DNA of 60,413 nt from positions 1 through 60,413 of the forward strand of contig CADAKW010000003.1 of assembly GCA_902788645.1 (NCBI GenBank). Reading direction: 5' to 3'. Below are positions 1 through 8,322 of the stretch, one piece after another; position 1 is the first letter of the stretch; each line of letters starts with the position of its first letter. The notes under the pieces are model-generated. The model saw nothing but the letters and a program-made list of their open reading frames with translations. It was not told the DNA's origin and ran no database searches. Made by a program: the position numbers and the translations under genes. The DNA comes from an uncultured Lachnospiraceae bacterium (GTDB lineage Bacteria; Bacillota; Clostridia; Lachnospirales; Lachnospiraceae).

Positions 1-6
1 TTTTTA

Positions 7-48
7 TTTTTCTACAAACTCTCGTTTTCCAACCGTTTTGTAGAAAAA
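7..48. repeat. short inverted repeat at window start
   Basis: Two 12-bp arms (7-18 and 37-48) are perfect inverted repeats around an 18-bp loop. Each strand has T's before the stem and A's after it, so it does not look like an intrinsic terminator. Its role is unknown. Confidence 0.4.
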
Positions 49-101
49 ATCTCCTGTCCGGAAATCAAAACTTCTCTGTGTCACCAACGACTTTTGAGCG
101 T

Positions 102-133
102 AAAAAAACACAGCATGATATAACTCACTGTGT
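102..133 (-). terminator. intrinsic terminator after tRNA-Ser(GGA)
   Basis: On the minus strand a hairpin with arms ACACAG/CTGTGT is followed by a run of seven T's, directly downstream of the tRNA-Ser gene. Confidence 0.65.
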
Positions 134-136
134 AAC

Positions 137-224
137 GGAGAAGGAGGGATTTGAACCCTCGCGCCGCTATTAACGACCTACTCCCTTTCCAGGGGAGCCC
201 CTTCAGCCTCTTGGGTACTTCTCC
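137..224 (-). tRNA. tRNA-Ser (anticodon GGA)
   Basis: The minus strand folds as a type II tRNA with a 7-bp acceptor stem (GGAGAAG paired with CTTCTCC), anticodon stem CTCCC/GGGAG around loop CTGGAAA, a long variable arm and the T-loop GTTCAAATC. The anticodon GGA reads UCC/UCU serine codons. CCA is not encoded. A second tRNA-Ser lies 100 bp upstream. Confidence 0.95.
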
Positions 225-324
225 AGGCTGATTCAGTACACATATTATAGTATCTGATCATTTCTGACTCTGTCTTTGTCAGAAAAAAATTGCACGGTGT
301 CATCTGACTCCGGGCAATAATAAC

Positions 325-409
325 GGAGAGGGTGGGATTCGAACCCACGCGCCCTTGCGGACAAACGGTTTTCAAGACCGCCTCGTTATGACCACTTCGA
401 TACCTCTCC
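325..409 (-). tRNA. tRNA-Ser (anticodon TGA)
   Basis: Minus-strand type II tRNA with acceptor GGAGAGG/CCTCTCC, anticodon loop CTTGAAA (TGA), a variable arm and T-loop GGTTCGAATC. It reads UCN serine codons. It sits just downstream of a good sigma-A promoter and is probably cotranscribed with tRNA-Ser(GGA). Confidence 0.95.
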
Positions 410-458
410 ACATATTCTTTTGTGGCGTTTGCTTATCTCTCTCAAACGCTGCTTGACA

Positions 459-487
459 AGTATAACACCCGAGACTGTCCTCGTCAA
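459..487 (-). promoter_or_regulatory. sigma-A promoter of the tRNA-Ser pair
   Basis: On the minus strand TTGACG (482-487) and TATACT (459-464) are separated by 17 bp, about 50 bp upstream of tRNA-Ser(TGA). Nothing else is seen between 410 and 576. Confidence 0.7.
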
Positions 488-576
488 GTGTTTTTTGAAA
501 TTTTTTCCGCCTTTTTTTAAAAATGTTTCTACACCCCGGAACAATCCCCATAAAACTGACTTTTTCCACCATAACG

Positions 577-602
577 AAAAGAGGATCATATAAATGATCC
601 TC
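577..602 (-). terminator. intrinsic terminator of the 6S-like RNA
   Basis: Perfect 9-bp stem (GAGGATCAT/ATGATCCTC) with a four-base loop, followed on the minus strand by TTTTCG. Confidence 0.75.
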
Positions 603-795
603 TTGCTGTCAAAGAAGCCCAAAATGCCGGTTCCTGAATTTTGAGTCCTAGCATGTGCTAGGTGGGTCACCGCACATATACTTCTGCCGTCCCCAATAAT
701 AGGGGCGTGACATCCGTATATAGATATAGGAATCCCTGTTCAAAAGTGTAGGTTCAAAATATCAGGAGTATCGTACACCCCAGGTGATTTCTTTT
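581..795 (-). ncRNA. ssrS: probable 6S RNA
   Basis: This non-coding region between recO and the serine tRNAs has its own promoter (802-830) and terminator, giving a transcript of about 200 nt. The ends pair as a long closing stem: CCTGATATTTTGA near the 5' end against TCAAAATTCAGG near the 3' end, with one bulged T. Inside are a central open region, a small hairpin CCTAGC/GCTAGG on its 3' side, and an apical CCCC/GGGG hairpin. That rod with a large central bubble is the 6S RNA architecture; 6S RNA mimics an open promoter and binds sigma-A RNA polymerase in stationary phase. The family call rests on structure and recall of clostridial 6S sequences, without a covariance search. Another structured RNA remains possible. 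Confidence 0.65.
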
Positions 796-801
796 ATAGA
801 T

Positions 802-830
802 AGTATACTCAATTTCATTTCAAATTACAA
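802..830 (-). promoter_or_regulatory. sigma-A promoter of the 6S-like RNA
   Basis: TTGTAA (825-830) and TATACT (802-807) on the minus strand are separated by 17 bp. The predicted transcription start is near 795. Confidence 0.7.
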
Positions 831-864
831 CACTTTCTGCAAAGTATTTTTTTCCATATCTTTC

Positions 865-1614
865 TTATAGAAAGGCGAGAGATTGAAAAGTATGATGAAG
901 GTAATGTTCAAAGTAATGTTTCATAAAGTCTGCCAGCTCTTTTTCCACTGTATCAGAAACCCGAAAGCTGAAAAGCTTGCTCAGGGAAGTGGTTAAAATG
1001 AACTGAAGAGCATACACCGCATCACCGCTGAGAGAATACCCCTTTTCCCGTTCCGGGCGCACAGATCTTGCAGCACAGTCCCTGCACAAAAAACCTCCTC
1101 TGGAAAAATATACTTTTAATTCCCCTTCTTCTTTTCCACAGTCCAGACAATGGAACAGCTCCAACGCCTCCCCCTGTATCTGCATCATCCGCATTTCATA
1201 GATAATACGCACCAACGGCAGAGAAACCTGTCCTCTGGTCATAGCGCTGCAGGCTACATAAAGCAGAAGCAGCTCCTGCGGTGCTTCTACATTTTCCCTG
1301 GTGAAGTATCTTGCCAGCTCTGCAAAATAAGAAGCGTAGCATAAAATGTCAAAATCATCCGCAATTTCGGAAAAGAACTTCTGGATATGGGCAGACTGTA
1401 CATTATATGATGATCTTCCTTCATATAGGTAATACGTACCAAAGGTAAAAGGGATCGCACATGCCGACACCTTACTGTTTACCCTTCGTGCCCCCGTCAC
1501 AAAGGCAGAGATCCGCCCCCGCTCCCTGGTCAACAGCTCTATTCTTTTGTCATATTCTTTCACCGGAGATGCTGCTAATACCATCCCCGTTACCTCTATC
1601 AGCTCTGCTGCCAT
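865..1614 (-). CDS. recO: DNA repair protein RecO
   Basis: A 249-residue RecO, which loads RecA onto SSB-coated single-stranded DNA in the RecFOR pathway. The N-terminal OB fold (about 1-80) has the typical start MAAELIEVTGMVL. A four-cysteine zinc site, CLDC with CRDC about 20 residues later, sits in the C-terminal helical domain. The ATG at 1614 is preferred to an upstream in-frame ATG at 1650, because homologues begin near MAAELIE and GCAGGGA lies before it. It is the last gene of the minus operon after the YqzL-like gene, and the reading frames overlap by about 65 bp. Confidence 0.93.
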   Translation of the reverse strand: MAAELIEVTGMVLAASPVKEYDKRIELLTRERGRISAFVTGARRVNSKVSACAIPFTFGTYYLYEGRSSYNVQSAHIQKFFSEIADDFDILCYASYFAELARYFTRENVEAPQELLLLYVACSAMTRGQVSLPLVRIIYEMRMMQIQGEALELFHCLDCGKEEGELKVYFSRGGFLCRDCAARSVRPEREKGYSLSGDAVYALQFILTTSLSKLFSFRVSDTVEKELADFMKHYFEHYLHHTFQSLAFL

Positions 1615-1759
1615 AATATGTCCCTGCTTTTTCTTCTGCTCTATCCTCATTCGGATTATGTTCTGATGTCTTATTGCATTCTGCCTGACGATAGCTTAAA
1701 TAGTCCTCCACCCTGCCACTGGCTGCAAATTGATTCCATCGATCCTGTAATTCCATCAT
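1550..1759 (-). CDS. YqzL-like small protein
   Basis: A 69-residue ORF starting at an ATG with an ideal AAAGGAGA site. Its beginning (W..F..SGRVEDYLSYR) resembles the short YqzL family, which in Bacillus lies between era and recO. The same position here supports the call. YqzL proteins are usually about 45-50 residues; this one runs on and its last 22 codons lie inside recO in another frame. The C-terminal part is hydrophilic and unconserved in appearance. Function is unknown; the overlap suggests translational coupling to recO. The 165 bp between it and the upstream gene hold no recognised element. Confidence 0.6.
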   Translation of the reverse strand: MMELQDRWNQFAASGRVEDYLSYRQAECNKTSEHNPNEDRAEEKAGTYYGSRADRGNGDGISSISGERI

Positions 1760-1924
1760 CCATTCTCCTTTGCCCGTGATATGACATGATACTATAACTC
1801 CATAACGCTTCGGCATGAGGCGCAAAAAACTCCTCTTTCCCTTACGCACATGATGTCATATATATGCCTGCTTTTAGAATGGCTTTTTCATCTGATGGAT
1901 ATACTGGAAGCTTATGGTATCGGA

Positions 1925-2620
1925 CTATTTGCCCTGATAAACGGCCCGGCGTGGATTTCCATCCTTCAAAAGATTCCGGTACTTCGTCTTAACTGCTTTT
2001 GGCATAACAAAGCGAATCCCTGAAGCTGTTTTGTAAAATGCATCATCACCTACGTTTTGAAGTTTCTTCCCCTGAAAAGTAACTCTCTTCAGCTTGGAAT
2101 CACCCATAAACGCTCCGTAACGTATCTGCTTCACATATCGTCCGATCGTAACATTTTTAAGCTTACTGCAGCCCTGAAACGCCTCGTAATCAATCATTGT
2201 CACATCATAATATATATCCTGTACACATATCTTTGCAGGTACATGGATACTTTTTTTCTGTTTTGCAGTGTTGGTACAGCCGATCAAATGGGCATATGTG
2301 GCTGTATATTCGTAAATGAGTCCTTTTTTGGTTATCTTCTGTTCTATGGGTGCATTCATTACAGACATAGCCGGTTCTTCTGTCGGAGAAGTACTCGGAG
2401 CCGCGGATGCTGTTGCAGACGCAGACGGATTCGGCGAAGCGGAAGACGAGACAGATGCTGTCGTCCGCGGTGTTGTGGTCGCAGATGCAGATGCCGCCGG
2501 TGTCGCAGTAACTGCCGCCATAGATTTTTGCGGCATATTGGTTATATTTACTACCGCTGTCACGGCAAAAAGAATACCCGCAATACTTCCAACCGTCAAA
2601 ATGCTTTTTATCTTTTTCAT
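1925..2620 (-). CDS. secreted leucine-rich-repeat (BspA-like) protein
   Basis: A 231-residue protein with an N-terminal signal/anchor segment (MKKIKSIL then a hydrophobic stretch to about residue 35), then a Ser/Ala/Thr/Pro-rich linker (about 40-85) of the kind that spans cell wall, and a C-terminal region with LRR_5-type repeats (YEAFQGCSKLKNVTI, GAFMGDSKLKRVTF, DAFYKTASG). Such domains mediate surface adhesion. The start at 2620 has GGAGGAATAACGAT before it and lies 4 bp after the era stop, so translation is coupled to era. A surface protein between era and recO is unusual. No LPXTG motif is present. Confidence 0.7.
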   Translation of the reverse strand: MKKIKSILTVGSIAGILFAVTAVVNITNMPQKSMAAVTATPAASASATTTPRTTASVSSSASPNPSASATASAAPSTSPTEEPAMSVMNAPIEQKITKKGLIYEYTATYAHLIGCTNTAKQKKSIHVPAKICVQDIYYDVTMIDYEAFQGCSKLKNVTIGRYVKQIRYGAFMGDSKLKRVTFQGKKLQNVGDDAFYKTASGIRFVMPKAVKTKYRNLLKDGNPRRAVYQGK

Positions 2621-2624
2621 ATCG

Positions 2625-3542
2625 TTATTCCTCCTGTCCCTCGGATCGATAACCAAAATTCCTGATCAGAAAATCACTGTCTCTCCAATCCTTCTTTACC
2701 TTAACCCATAATTTCAGATTGACCTTACAGTCCAGCAGGGCCTCAATATCCCTGCGGGCATCTGTACCAATTTTTTTGAGCATAGAGCCCTGCTTTCCGA
2801 TAATGATCCCCTTATGGGAATTGCGCTCACAAACGATCGTTGCATCAATATCGATCAATGTACCGCCCGGACGTTCCTTCATACGGTCAATGGCTACCGC
2901 CACTCCATGAGGGATCTCATCGCTGAGATTGCGCAATGCCTTCTCCCGGATCAGCTCAGATACGATCTGGCGTTCCGGCTGATCAGTAATGGTATCTTCA
3001 TCATAATACTGAGGTCCTGCCTCCAGATAACGGAACATTGACTCCAGAAGCTCATCTGTATTCTCGCCTTTTAAAGCGGAAACAGGAATGATCTCCGCAA
3101 AGTCCGCTATATCCTTATAGGCATCTATAAATGTAAGTATCTCCGCCTTCGCTACGGTATCAATCTTATTGATCACCAGAAATACAGGCGTCTTGACCCC
3201 TTTGAGCTGTTCTGCAATATGACGCTCTCCTGCGCCGATAAATGTCGTAGGCTCTACCAGCCAGAGGATCAGATCTACCTCACGAAGGGTGCGCTCTGCC
3301 ACAGATACCATATATTCTCCCAGTTTATTCTTCGCCTTGTGGATCCCCGGTGTATCAAGAAAGATGATCTGTCCCCTCTCATCTGTATATACCGTCTGGA
3401 TCCTGTTCCGGGTCGTCTGGGGCTTGTTGGAGGTGATCGCGATCTTCTGTCCGATCATACGATTCATCAGGGTTGATTTTCCTACATTAGGGCGTCCGAT
3501 CAGGGTCACAAAACCGGATCGGAATTCTTGTTTTTTAGCCAT
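2625..3542 (-). CDS. era: GTPase Era
   Basis: A 305-residue Era GTPase, which binds the 3' end of 16S rRNA and helps 30S maturation. P-loop GRPNVGKS is at 16-23, followed by DTPG (G3), NKID (G4) and SAL (G5). The C-terminal KH domain contains GKQGSMLKKIG. Length is normal for the family. It follows the M16C peptidase by 15 bp and is followed within 4 bp by the LRR protein. Confidence 0.97.
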   Translation of the reverse strand: MAKKQEFRSGFVTLIGRPNVGKSTLMNRMIGQKIAITSNKPQTTRNRIQTVYTDERGQIIFLDTPGIHKAKNKLGEYMVSVAERTLREVDLILWLVEPTTFIGAGERHIAEQLKGVKTPVFLVINKIDTVAKAEILTFIDAYKDIADFAEIIPVSALKGENTDELLESMFRYLEAGPQYYDEDTITDQPERQIVSELIREKALRNLSDEIPHGVAVAIDRMKERPGGTLIDIDATIVCERNSHKGIIIGKQGSMLKKIGTDARRDIEALLDCKVNLKLWVKVKKDWRDSDFLIRNFGYRSEGQEE

Positions 3543-3557
3543 ATTTCTCTCCTTGTA

Positions 3558-6521
3558 TTATAAAGTCATCAGCTCATCAAAAAGCCGGCTCTGTTCTTTG
3601 ATATGATTTTCGTTACCTATTACACAAATATTACCATGCTCTGCGATGGACTCTACCATTGCTGCTGCCGCACGGATATCCTCCTGAGAGCATGCCAGCA
3701 CCTGATCTCTTTCCTGCTGTAAGATCTCCGGCGGAATCTGCGACAGATAAATCCCCATGGAACGCTTACCTCTGGATGCCGGTGGTTTTGGCGTATCCAG
3801 ACCACTGATGGTGCCAATGATGGTTTTTAACAGCTCTCTTTCCTCTGTCTCAAAGGATCGCAGAAAAGCCGCCGCTTTGCGGTATGCTTCCAAAGTACTT
3901 TCCAGTCCCGGATCCCGGTACGAAGTAAAGAAGCCCTCTCCGTTCCGGATCATCTGGCAGGAAACACCATATGCTCCGCCCTTGACACGAACCTCATTCC
4001 ACAGATATCCAAAGTTTAATAAATGACGTACTACGTCCAACACTCCTTTTTTGATGCCGGACATATCATTGCATTTTCCGGCCAGCGCCACATACTGTAC
4101 CTCTGCCGGTGTCATGATCGCTTCATTTTTCTGTCCAGCTTCTCTCTTAAATGGCATCATTACATCGTCAGGCCGGTCAATATCTGTTTTCTTTTCAAAC
4201 TGCTCCAGCTTTGTAAGAAATGCCGGAAGCTCCTGATCCAACGCCTGAAGCCCCTGCTGGTCTGTCGTACATGATATGGTCATATTGGCACGCCGGAAGA
4301 TTTTGTGCAGCAACGCCAGACATCCCTTCTGCAGTCTCTCCTTCTCCTGATCAAAATGATCATCAAGAGCTGCCAGATACTGATAATAACCATAACCACC
4401 GTACTGCTCTGTCAGCCAGTCTACTTCTGATAAATGAGACATTGCACGAAGCATTGCCGCCTGATGACCGGCAGACATCAGACTCATCTTTTTACGGGAA
4501 CGAGCCTCCGCTACCACCTCGCGAAGATGCTTCTCATCATCAAAGCTTGTGGTGAACATGATCTCCGCCATAAGCTCCAGCGCCTCGGAAAGCTTGCTGC
4601 GAAGCACCTTGGTACTCATCTCGAAGCGAACCTTGCAGGCATCCTCCTCACCATACAGACGATAGAAATTCACATCAGCGCCGATACCGCCGGTGTGAAA
4701 ATTGATCTCGGTATCCAGACTGCTGTAACTGTGGGAAGCGGTATCCATATAGCCAAGCAGTGTCTTTAAAAAGCTCATCTGTGGCATGTATTCCCGACAG
4801 TCATCCACATCAAACAACAGATCAAGATAAACAATATCATTGGTGTGGATATCATGATGCATGACCGGAATATCACATAAAGTCACCTCTTTATTGTAAA
4901 TTGGTGCAATTTCTTTGCCAATATCTTCTCTGGAGAGCATTGGTATCTTTTCCAGCACCTCCTTCGGTGACGGCTCCTCCTGATATGCCTTGAGTGCTTT
5001 GGTGTCCTCGATCAACTGCTGTATCTCATCCTCAGACAGGGATGCTTTATATGCAGCCAGACGATCCTTTTCCTTCTGCTCTGCCTCGGCGGACAGTCCC
5101 TTTTTCGGCTTCATTTCCACCAGAACAGCGTGAGGATTATCTAACAGATATTTCTCGATCAGCTCCTCATAATAGCCGGTTCCCAACTTCGTTCTCAAAA
5201 ATTCATAGGTGTCCTGGAAACAAAGTGCATCATATGGCATCTTGTCATCATAGAGCCAGGTTTTCATAGTATTCAGCCCATAGACTAATCCCTTCGGGAA
5301 CATGCCGTAATCCGCTTCACGCTCCTTAAATTCCATGGCGTTGATGGCCGCCTCTAACGCCTTCTGGTCAAGACCATGCTCCACCTGCTCCTGCAGGGTG
5401 CTGCGGATTATATCATAAAAGCGCTGTCTGTCCCCGGCCTTGGCATTCTGTGTAGTCAACGCAAAATAACTTTGGCGCAGGATATCGCAGAAATCCACAT
5501 CAATATCCGTACCGATCCCGGCATCCAAAAGAGCCTGCTTGAGAGGCGCTCCCGGCATCTCAGCCAGAACATAAGCCAGAATCTCAAAGGCCTTGCAGAC
5601 CTTTACATCGAGAGTGATATCCATCGCGGCCGCAAAAGCATAATATGTCTTTTCATCACTGTCCTCATTCTCCGAAACAGCATACTCTGTCTCTAACTCC
5701 TTCATCCGGGTAAACGGCTTTTGCAGAGGAATCGATGAATCCAGCTCAATTGCCGGAAAATCCTTGAGATAATGCTGGTCCATCCACTCCAGTCTCTCCT
5801 CTATGTCCATATCACCGTACAGATAAATATAGCTGTTGACCGGATGATAATAATGACGATGGAAGTCCAGATACTCCTCATAAGTAAGATCCGGAATATT
5901 GGCCGGATCTCCACCGGATTCATTGCCATAGGTGTTGTCCGGAAACAGTCCGTTCATTACGAAACGCTCCAGCTTTCCGTCCGCAGAGGAGAACGCACCC
6001 TTCATCTCATTAAACACAACACCATTGTAGGTTACAGGCTCCTCCGGCGAGTTCAACTCATAATGCCAGCCCTCCTGTTTGAATATCTCCTCATGCTTAT
6101 AGATATTCGGATAAAAAACCGCATCCATATATACATGCATCAGATTCTGAAAATCCTTGTCATTGCAGCTCGCTACCGGATACAATGTCTTGTCCGGATA
6201 GGTAGTGGCATTGAGATAGGTATTCAGCGAACCCTTCACCAGCTCCACAAAGGGATCCTTGGCCGGAAACTCTCTGGAGCCGCACAGCACCGTATGCTCT
6301 ATAATATGCGGCACACCTGTCGCATCCTTGGGCGGAGTACGGAAACCGATGGAAAATACTTTATTGTTATCTTCATTGCTCAGAAAGAGAACTCTTGCCC
6401 CGCTCTTCTTATGACGCAATGCCAGTGCAAAACTGTCAATCTCCGGAATTGCCGCCGACTGCTCCAGTGTATATGTGTCCGGTATCTTTATCTCCTGTAT
6501 GCTTTTAATCTTTGATGCCAT
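3558..6521 (-). CDS. M16C family zinc metalloprotease (presequence-protease type)
   Basis: A 987-residue insulinase-family peptidase of the PreP/Cym1 type. The inverted zinc motif HIIEH is at 72-76 with the usual context GVPHIIEHTVLCGS, and the further glutamate lies in NEMKGAFSS about 80 residues on. Full length includes the C-terminal M16C-associated domain. No signal peptide is seen, so it is probably cytoplasmic and clears oligopeptides. The start at 6521 has GGAGG five bases upstream and is chosen over an ATG at 6533 that lies within that site. First gene of the operon to era and recO; a TTGACA (6585-6590, minus) upstream may be its -35. Confidence 0.9.
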   Translation of the reverse strand: MASKIKSIQEIKIPDTYTLEQSAAIPEIDSFALALRHKKSGARVLFLSNEDNNKVFSIGFRTPPKDATGVPHIIEHTVLCGSREFPAKDPFVELVKGSLNTYLNATTYPDKTLYPVASCNDKDFQNLMHVYMDAVFYPNIYKHEEIFKQEGWHYELNSPEEPVTYNGVVFNEMKGAFSSADGKLERFVMNGLFPDNTYGNESGGDPANIPDLTYEEYLDFHRHYYHPVNSYIYLYGDMDIEERLEWMDQHYLKDFPAIELDSSIPLQKPFTRMKELETEYAVSENEDSDEKTYYAFAAAMDITLDVKVCKAFEILAYVLAEMPGAPLKQALLDAGIGTDIDVDFCDILRQSYFALTTQNAKAGDRQRFYDIIRSTLQEQVEHGLDQKALEAAINAMEFKEREADYGMFPKGLVYGLNTMKTWLYDDKMPYDALCFQDTYEFLRTKLGTGYYEELIEKYLLDNPHAVLVEMKPKKGLSAEAEQKEKDRLAAYKASLSEDEIQQLIEDTKALKAYQEEPSPKEVLEKIPMLSREDIGKEIAPIYNKEVTLCDIPVMHHDIHTNDIVYLDLLFDVDDCREYMPQMSFLKTLLGYMDTASHSYSSLDTEINFHTGGIGADVNFYRLYGEEDACKVRFEMSTKVLRSKLSEALELMAEIMFTTSFDDEKHLREVVAEARSRKKMSLMSAGHQAAMLRAMSHLSEVDWLTEQYGGYGYYQYLAALDDHFDQEKERLQKGCLALLHKIFRRANMTISCTTDQQGLQALDQELPAFLTKLEQFEKKTDIDRPDDVMMPFKREAGQKNEAIMTPAEVQYVALAGKCNDMSGIKKGVLDVVRHLLNFGYLWNEVRVKGGAYGVSCQMIRNGEGFFTSYRDPGLESTLEAYRKAAAFLRSFETEERELLKTIIGTISGLDTPKPPASRGKRSMGIYLSQIPPEILQQERDQVLACSQEDIRAAAAMVESIAEHGNICVIGNENHIKEQSRLFDELMTL

Positions 6522-6628
6522 AAAAACCTCCATATGTCTTACTCAATATTTCAAACTTTCTCTATGTATACTATACCCAAAATCTGTCAAAATGTAAAAT
6601 CCGAATACAAAAAGTTTTTCCCTTGATC

Positions 6629-6672
6629 CACACTGCGTCACGGGCATTTTCCCATACACACAAAAATAGCAA
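6629..6672. repeat. interspersed repeat copy 1, downstream of a terminator
   Basis: About 36 nt (core CACACTGCGTCACGGGCATT) closely match 55936-55979. Both copies lie just beyond the T-run of a minus-strand terminator. Confidence 0.5.
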
Positions 6673-6699
6673 GAACCCCCGGCTCTACCGGTTGTCCTT
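6662..6699 (-). terminator. intrinsic terminator after rhaB
   Basis: Imperfect 12-bp hairpin (6671-6699, CCGG/CCGG core with TAGAG loop) followed on the minus strand by ATTTTTG. Confidence 0.6.
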
Positions 6700-6748
6700 A
6701 CTATTCTGTCATTTTGTAATATCACCTCAAAAGCTGCCACGTTCTGCT

Positions 6749-8245
6749 CTACTGATATAAATGTTCAAAACGCTCATATGCTTTATTCCAAACTTCCGTT
6801 TCCTGAGGCAGATATTCCGCCGTTTCAAAGGAAGCTGCAAGAATATTACACTTCTCTTCTCTTGTTTTATAAGCCCCCAATGCATAGAGCTGCTCCATAA
6901 TATTTCCCACAGCAGTTGCCTCACTGGCTCCCGTGATCACCGGTATGCCAAGGGCATTTGCCGTAAACTGGTTCAACACCTGATTCTGAGCGCCGCCTCC
7001 CACTATATAAAGCTTTTCTTCCCATGTGATATACGGCTTTAAGCTCTGATACACCTGACGGTAGCGCATCGCAAGACTTTCCAGCACACAGCGTATCAAT
7101 GCCCCGTCTGTCTGAGGTACCGGCTGACCTGTCTTTTCACAATATGCCCGTATCTTTTCCGGATAATTCCCCGGCTGCATAAAATCATCCGGACGAATAA
7201 AGCTCTGCAACGGCTTCTCCGCTGCCGCCATTTCATTCATCCGGGCAAAGCTGTACTCCTTGCCTTCTCTCTGAAAACTGCGGCGCAGCTCCTGATTGAG
7301 CCAAAGTCCTATAATATTAACGGTCGGGCGGTATCCTCCGTCCCAGGTTCCTTCATTGGAAATCTTGTCGTGGATCACCTGCTCTCCCTGCAGCATGGTC
7401 TTGGATGAAATCCCCATCAGCGACCATGTTCCACTGGATAAAAATGTAAACTCTTCCTCTCCTGCAGGCACAGCAGCCACGGCACAGGCAGTATCGTGTC
7501 CGGATACCGACAAAATATGGAGATTCTCCTGGCCTACTTCCCGGGCAATCTCCGGCTTGAGCGATCCCAGATCTTTTCCTGCATAATCCAACGGTGCTAA
7601 CAGAGACGGATCGATCCCTGCCTTCTGCAGCAGCTCCAGCGCCCATTTCTTTTCCTTCATGTCCAGAAGCTGGGAGGTAGAAGCAATGGAATACTCGCTG
7701 TGTACCACCCCCGAAAACAAATACTCGATCAGATTGGGCATAAATAAAATCTTGTCTGCTGCCTTCATCTGCTCCGGCATGGCTTTCTGCAGATAGCACA
7801 GCTTATATAATGTATTGTATGCCAGACTGGCGATCCCTGTCTGTTCAAACGCATACTCCTCGCCTTTTTGCACTGCTTTTTTGTGGTCCTGCTCGGAAGG
7901 AACAAACGCAGCCAGAACGGACTCCATATTGTCCTGATCCAGCGCAGCATCCCTGTAACTCCCCGGCATACCAAGCAGATTGCCCTGTGCATCGATCATA
8001 CCACAGTCAACGCCCCAGGTATCAAATCCCACACCGGAAAGAGGTTCCTTGCAGAGGCGCATTCCCTCTTTCATTTCCTCATAAAGAGAAATAATATTCC
8101 AATATGCTCTGCCATTCAGTACAGAAAAGTTGTGAGGAAACCGATGAATCTCCTCCAGAGTAATCTTTGTGCCATCAAAGCGTGCCAGCATACCTCTTCC
8201 GCTGCTGGCCCCCAGGTCAAATGCCAATACATTGATCGTTTCCAT
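6749..8245 (-). CDS. rhaB: rhamnulokinase
   Basis: A 498-residue FGGY-family sugar kinase that phosphorylates L-rhamnulose in rhamnose catabolism. The N-terminal phosphate motif FDLGASSGRG is typical of RhaB, as are GFDTWGVDCG and SGHDTACAVAAVP; the second-domain motif YIVGGGAQN is present. The ATG at 8245 (GGAGGAAG before it) is preferred to that at 8257. No other rhamnose gene is in the window, so the gene stands apart from its pathway. It is followed by a terminator. Confidence 0.92.
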   Translation of the reverse strand: METINVLAFDLGASSGRGMLARFDGTKITLEEIHRFPHNFSVLNGRAYWNIISLYEEMKEGMRLCKEPLSGVGFDTWGVDCGMIDAQGNLLGMPGSYRDAALDQDNMESVLAAFVPSEQDHKKAVQKGEEYAFEQTGIASLAYNTLYKLCYLQKAMPEQMKAADKILFMPNLIEYLFSGVVHSEYSIASTSQLLDMKEKKWALELLQKAGIDPSLLAPLDYAGKDLGSLKPEIAREVGQENLHILSVSGHDTACAVAAVPAGEEEFTFLSSGTWSLMGISSKTMLQGEQVIHDKISNEGTWDGGYRPTVNIIGLWLNQELRRSFQREGKEYSFARMNEMAAAEKPLQSFIRPDDFMQPGNYPEKIRAYCEKTGQPVPQTDGALIRCVLESLAMRYRQVYQSLKPYITWEEKLYIVGGGAQNQVLNQFTANALGIPVITGASEATAVGNIMEQLYALGAYKTREEKCNILAASFETAEYLPQETEVWNKAYERFEHLYQ

Positions 8246-8322
8246 GTCTTCCTCCATTTATATCCTCTATCGTTTCCATGTTTCCGTTTTCCTGCTCATC
8301 ATTTGCCGGTTAGATCATTCCA

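Noticed and set aside
7-48. Inverted repeat as a terminator
   Set aside because: No T-run follows the stem on either strand.
2057-2665. Cys/Arg-rich plus-strand ORF opposite the LRR protein
   Set aside because: It is the complement of the Ser/Ala/Thr/Pro linker and has no initiation signal.
5772-6515. 247-residue plus-strand ORF
   Set aside because: It lies wholly opposite the M16C peptidase and has no family resemblance.
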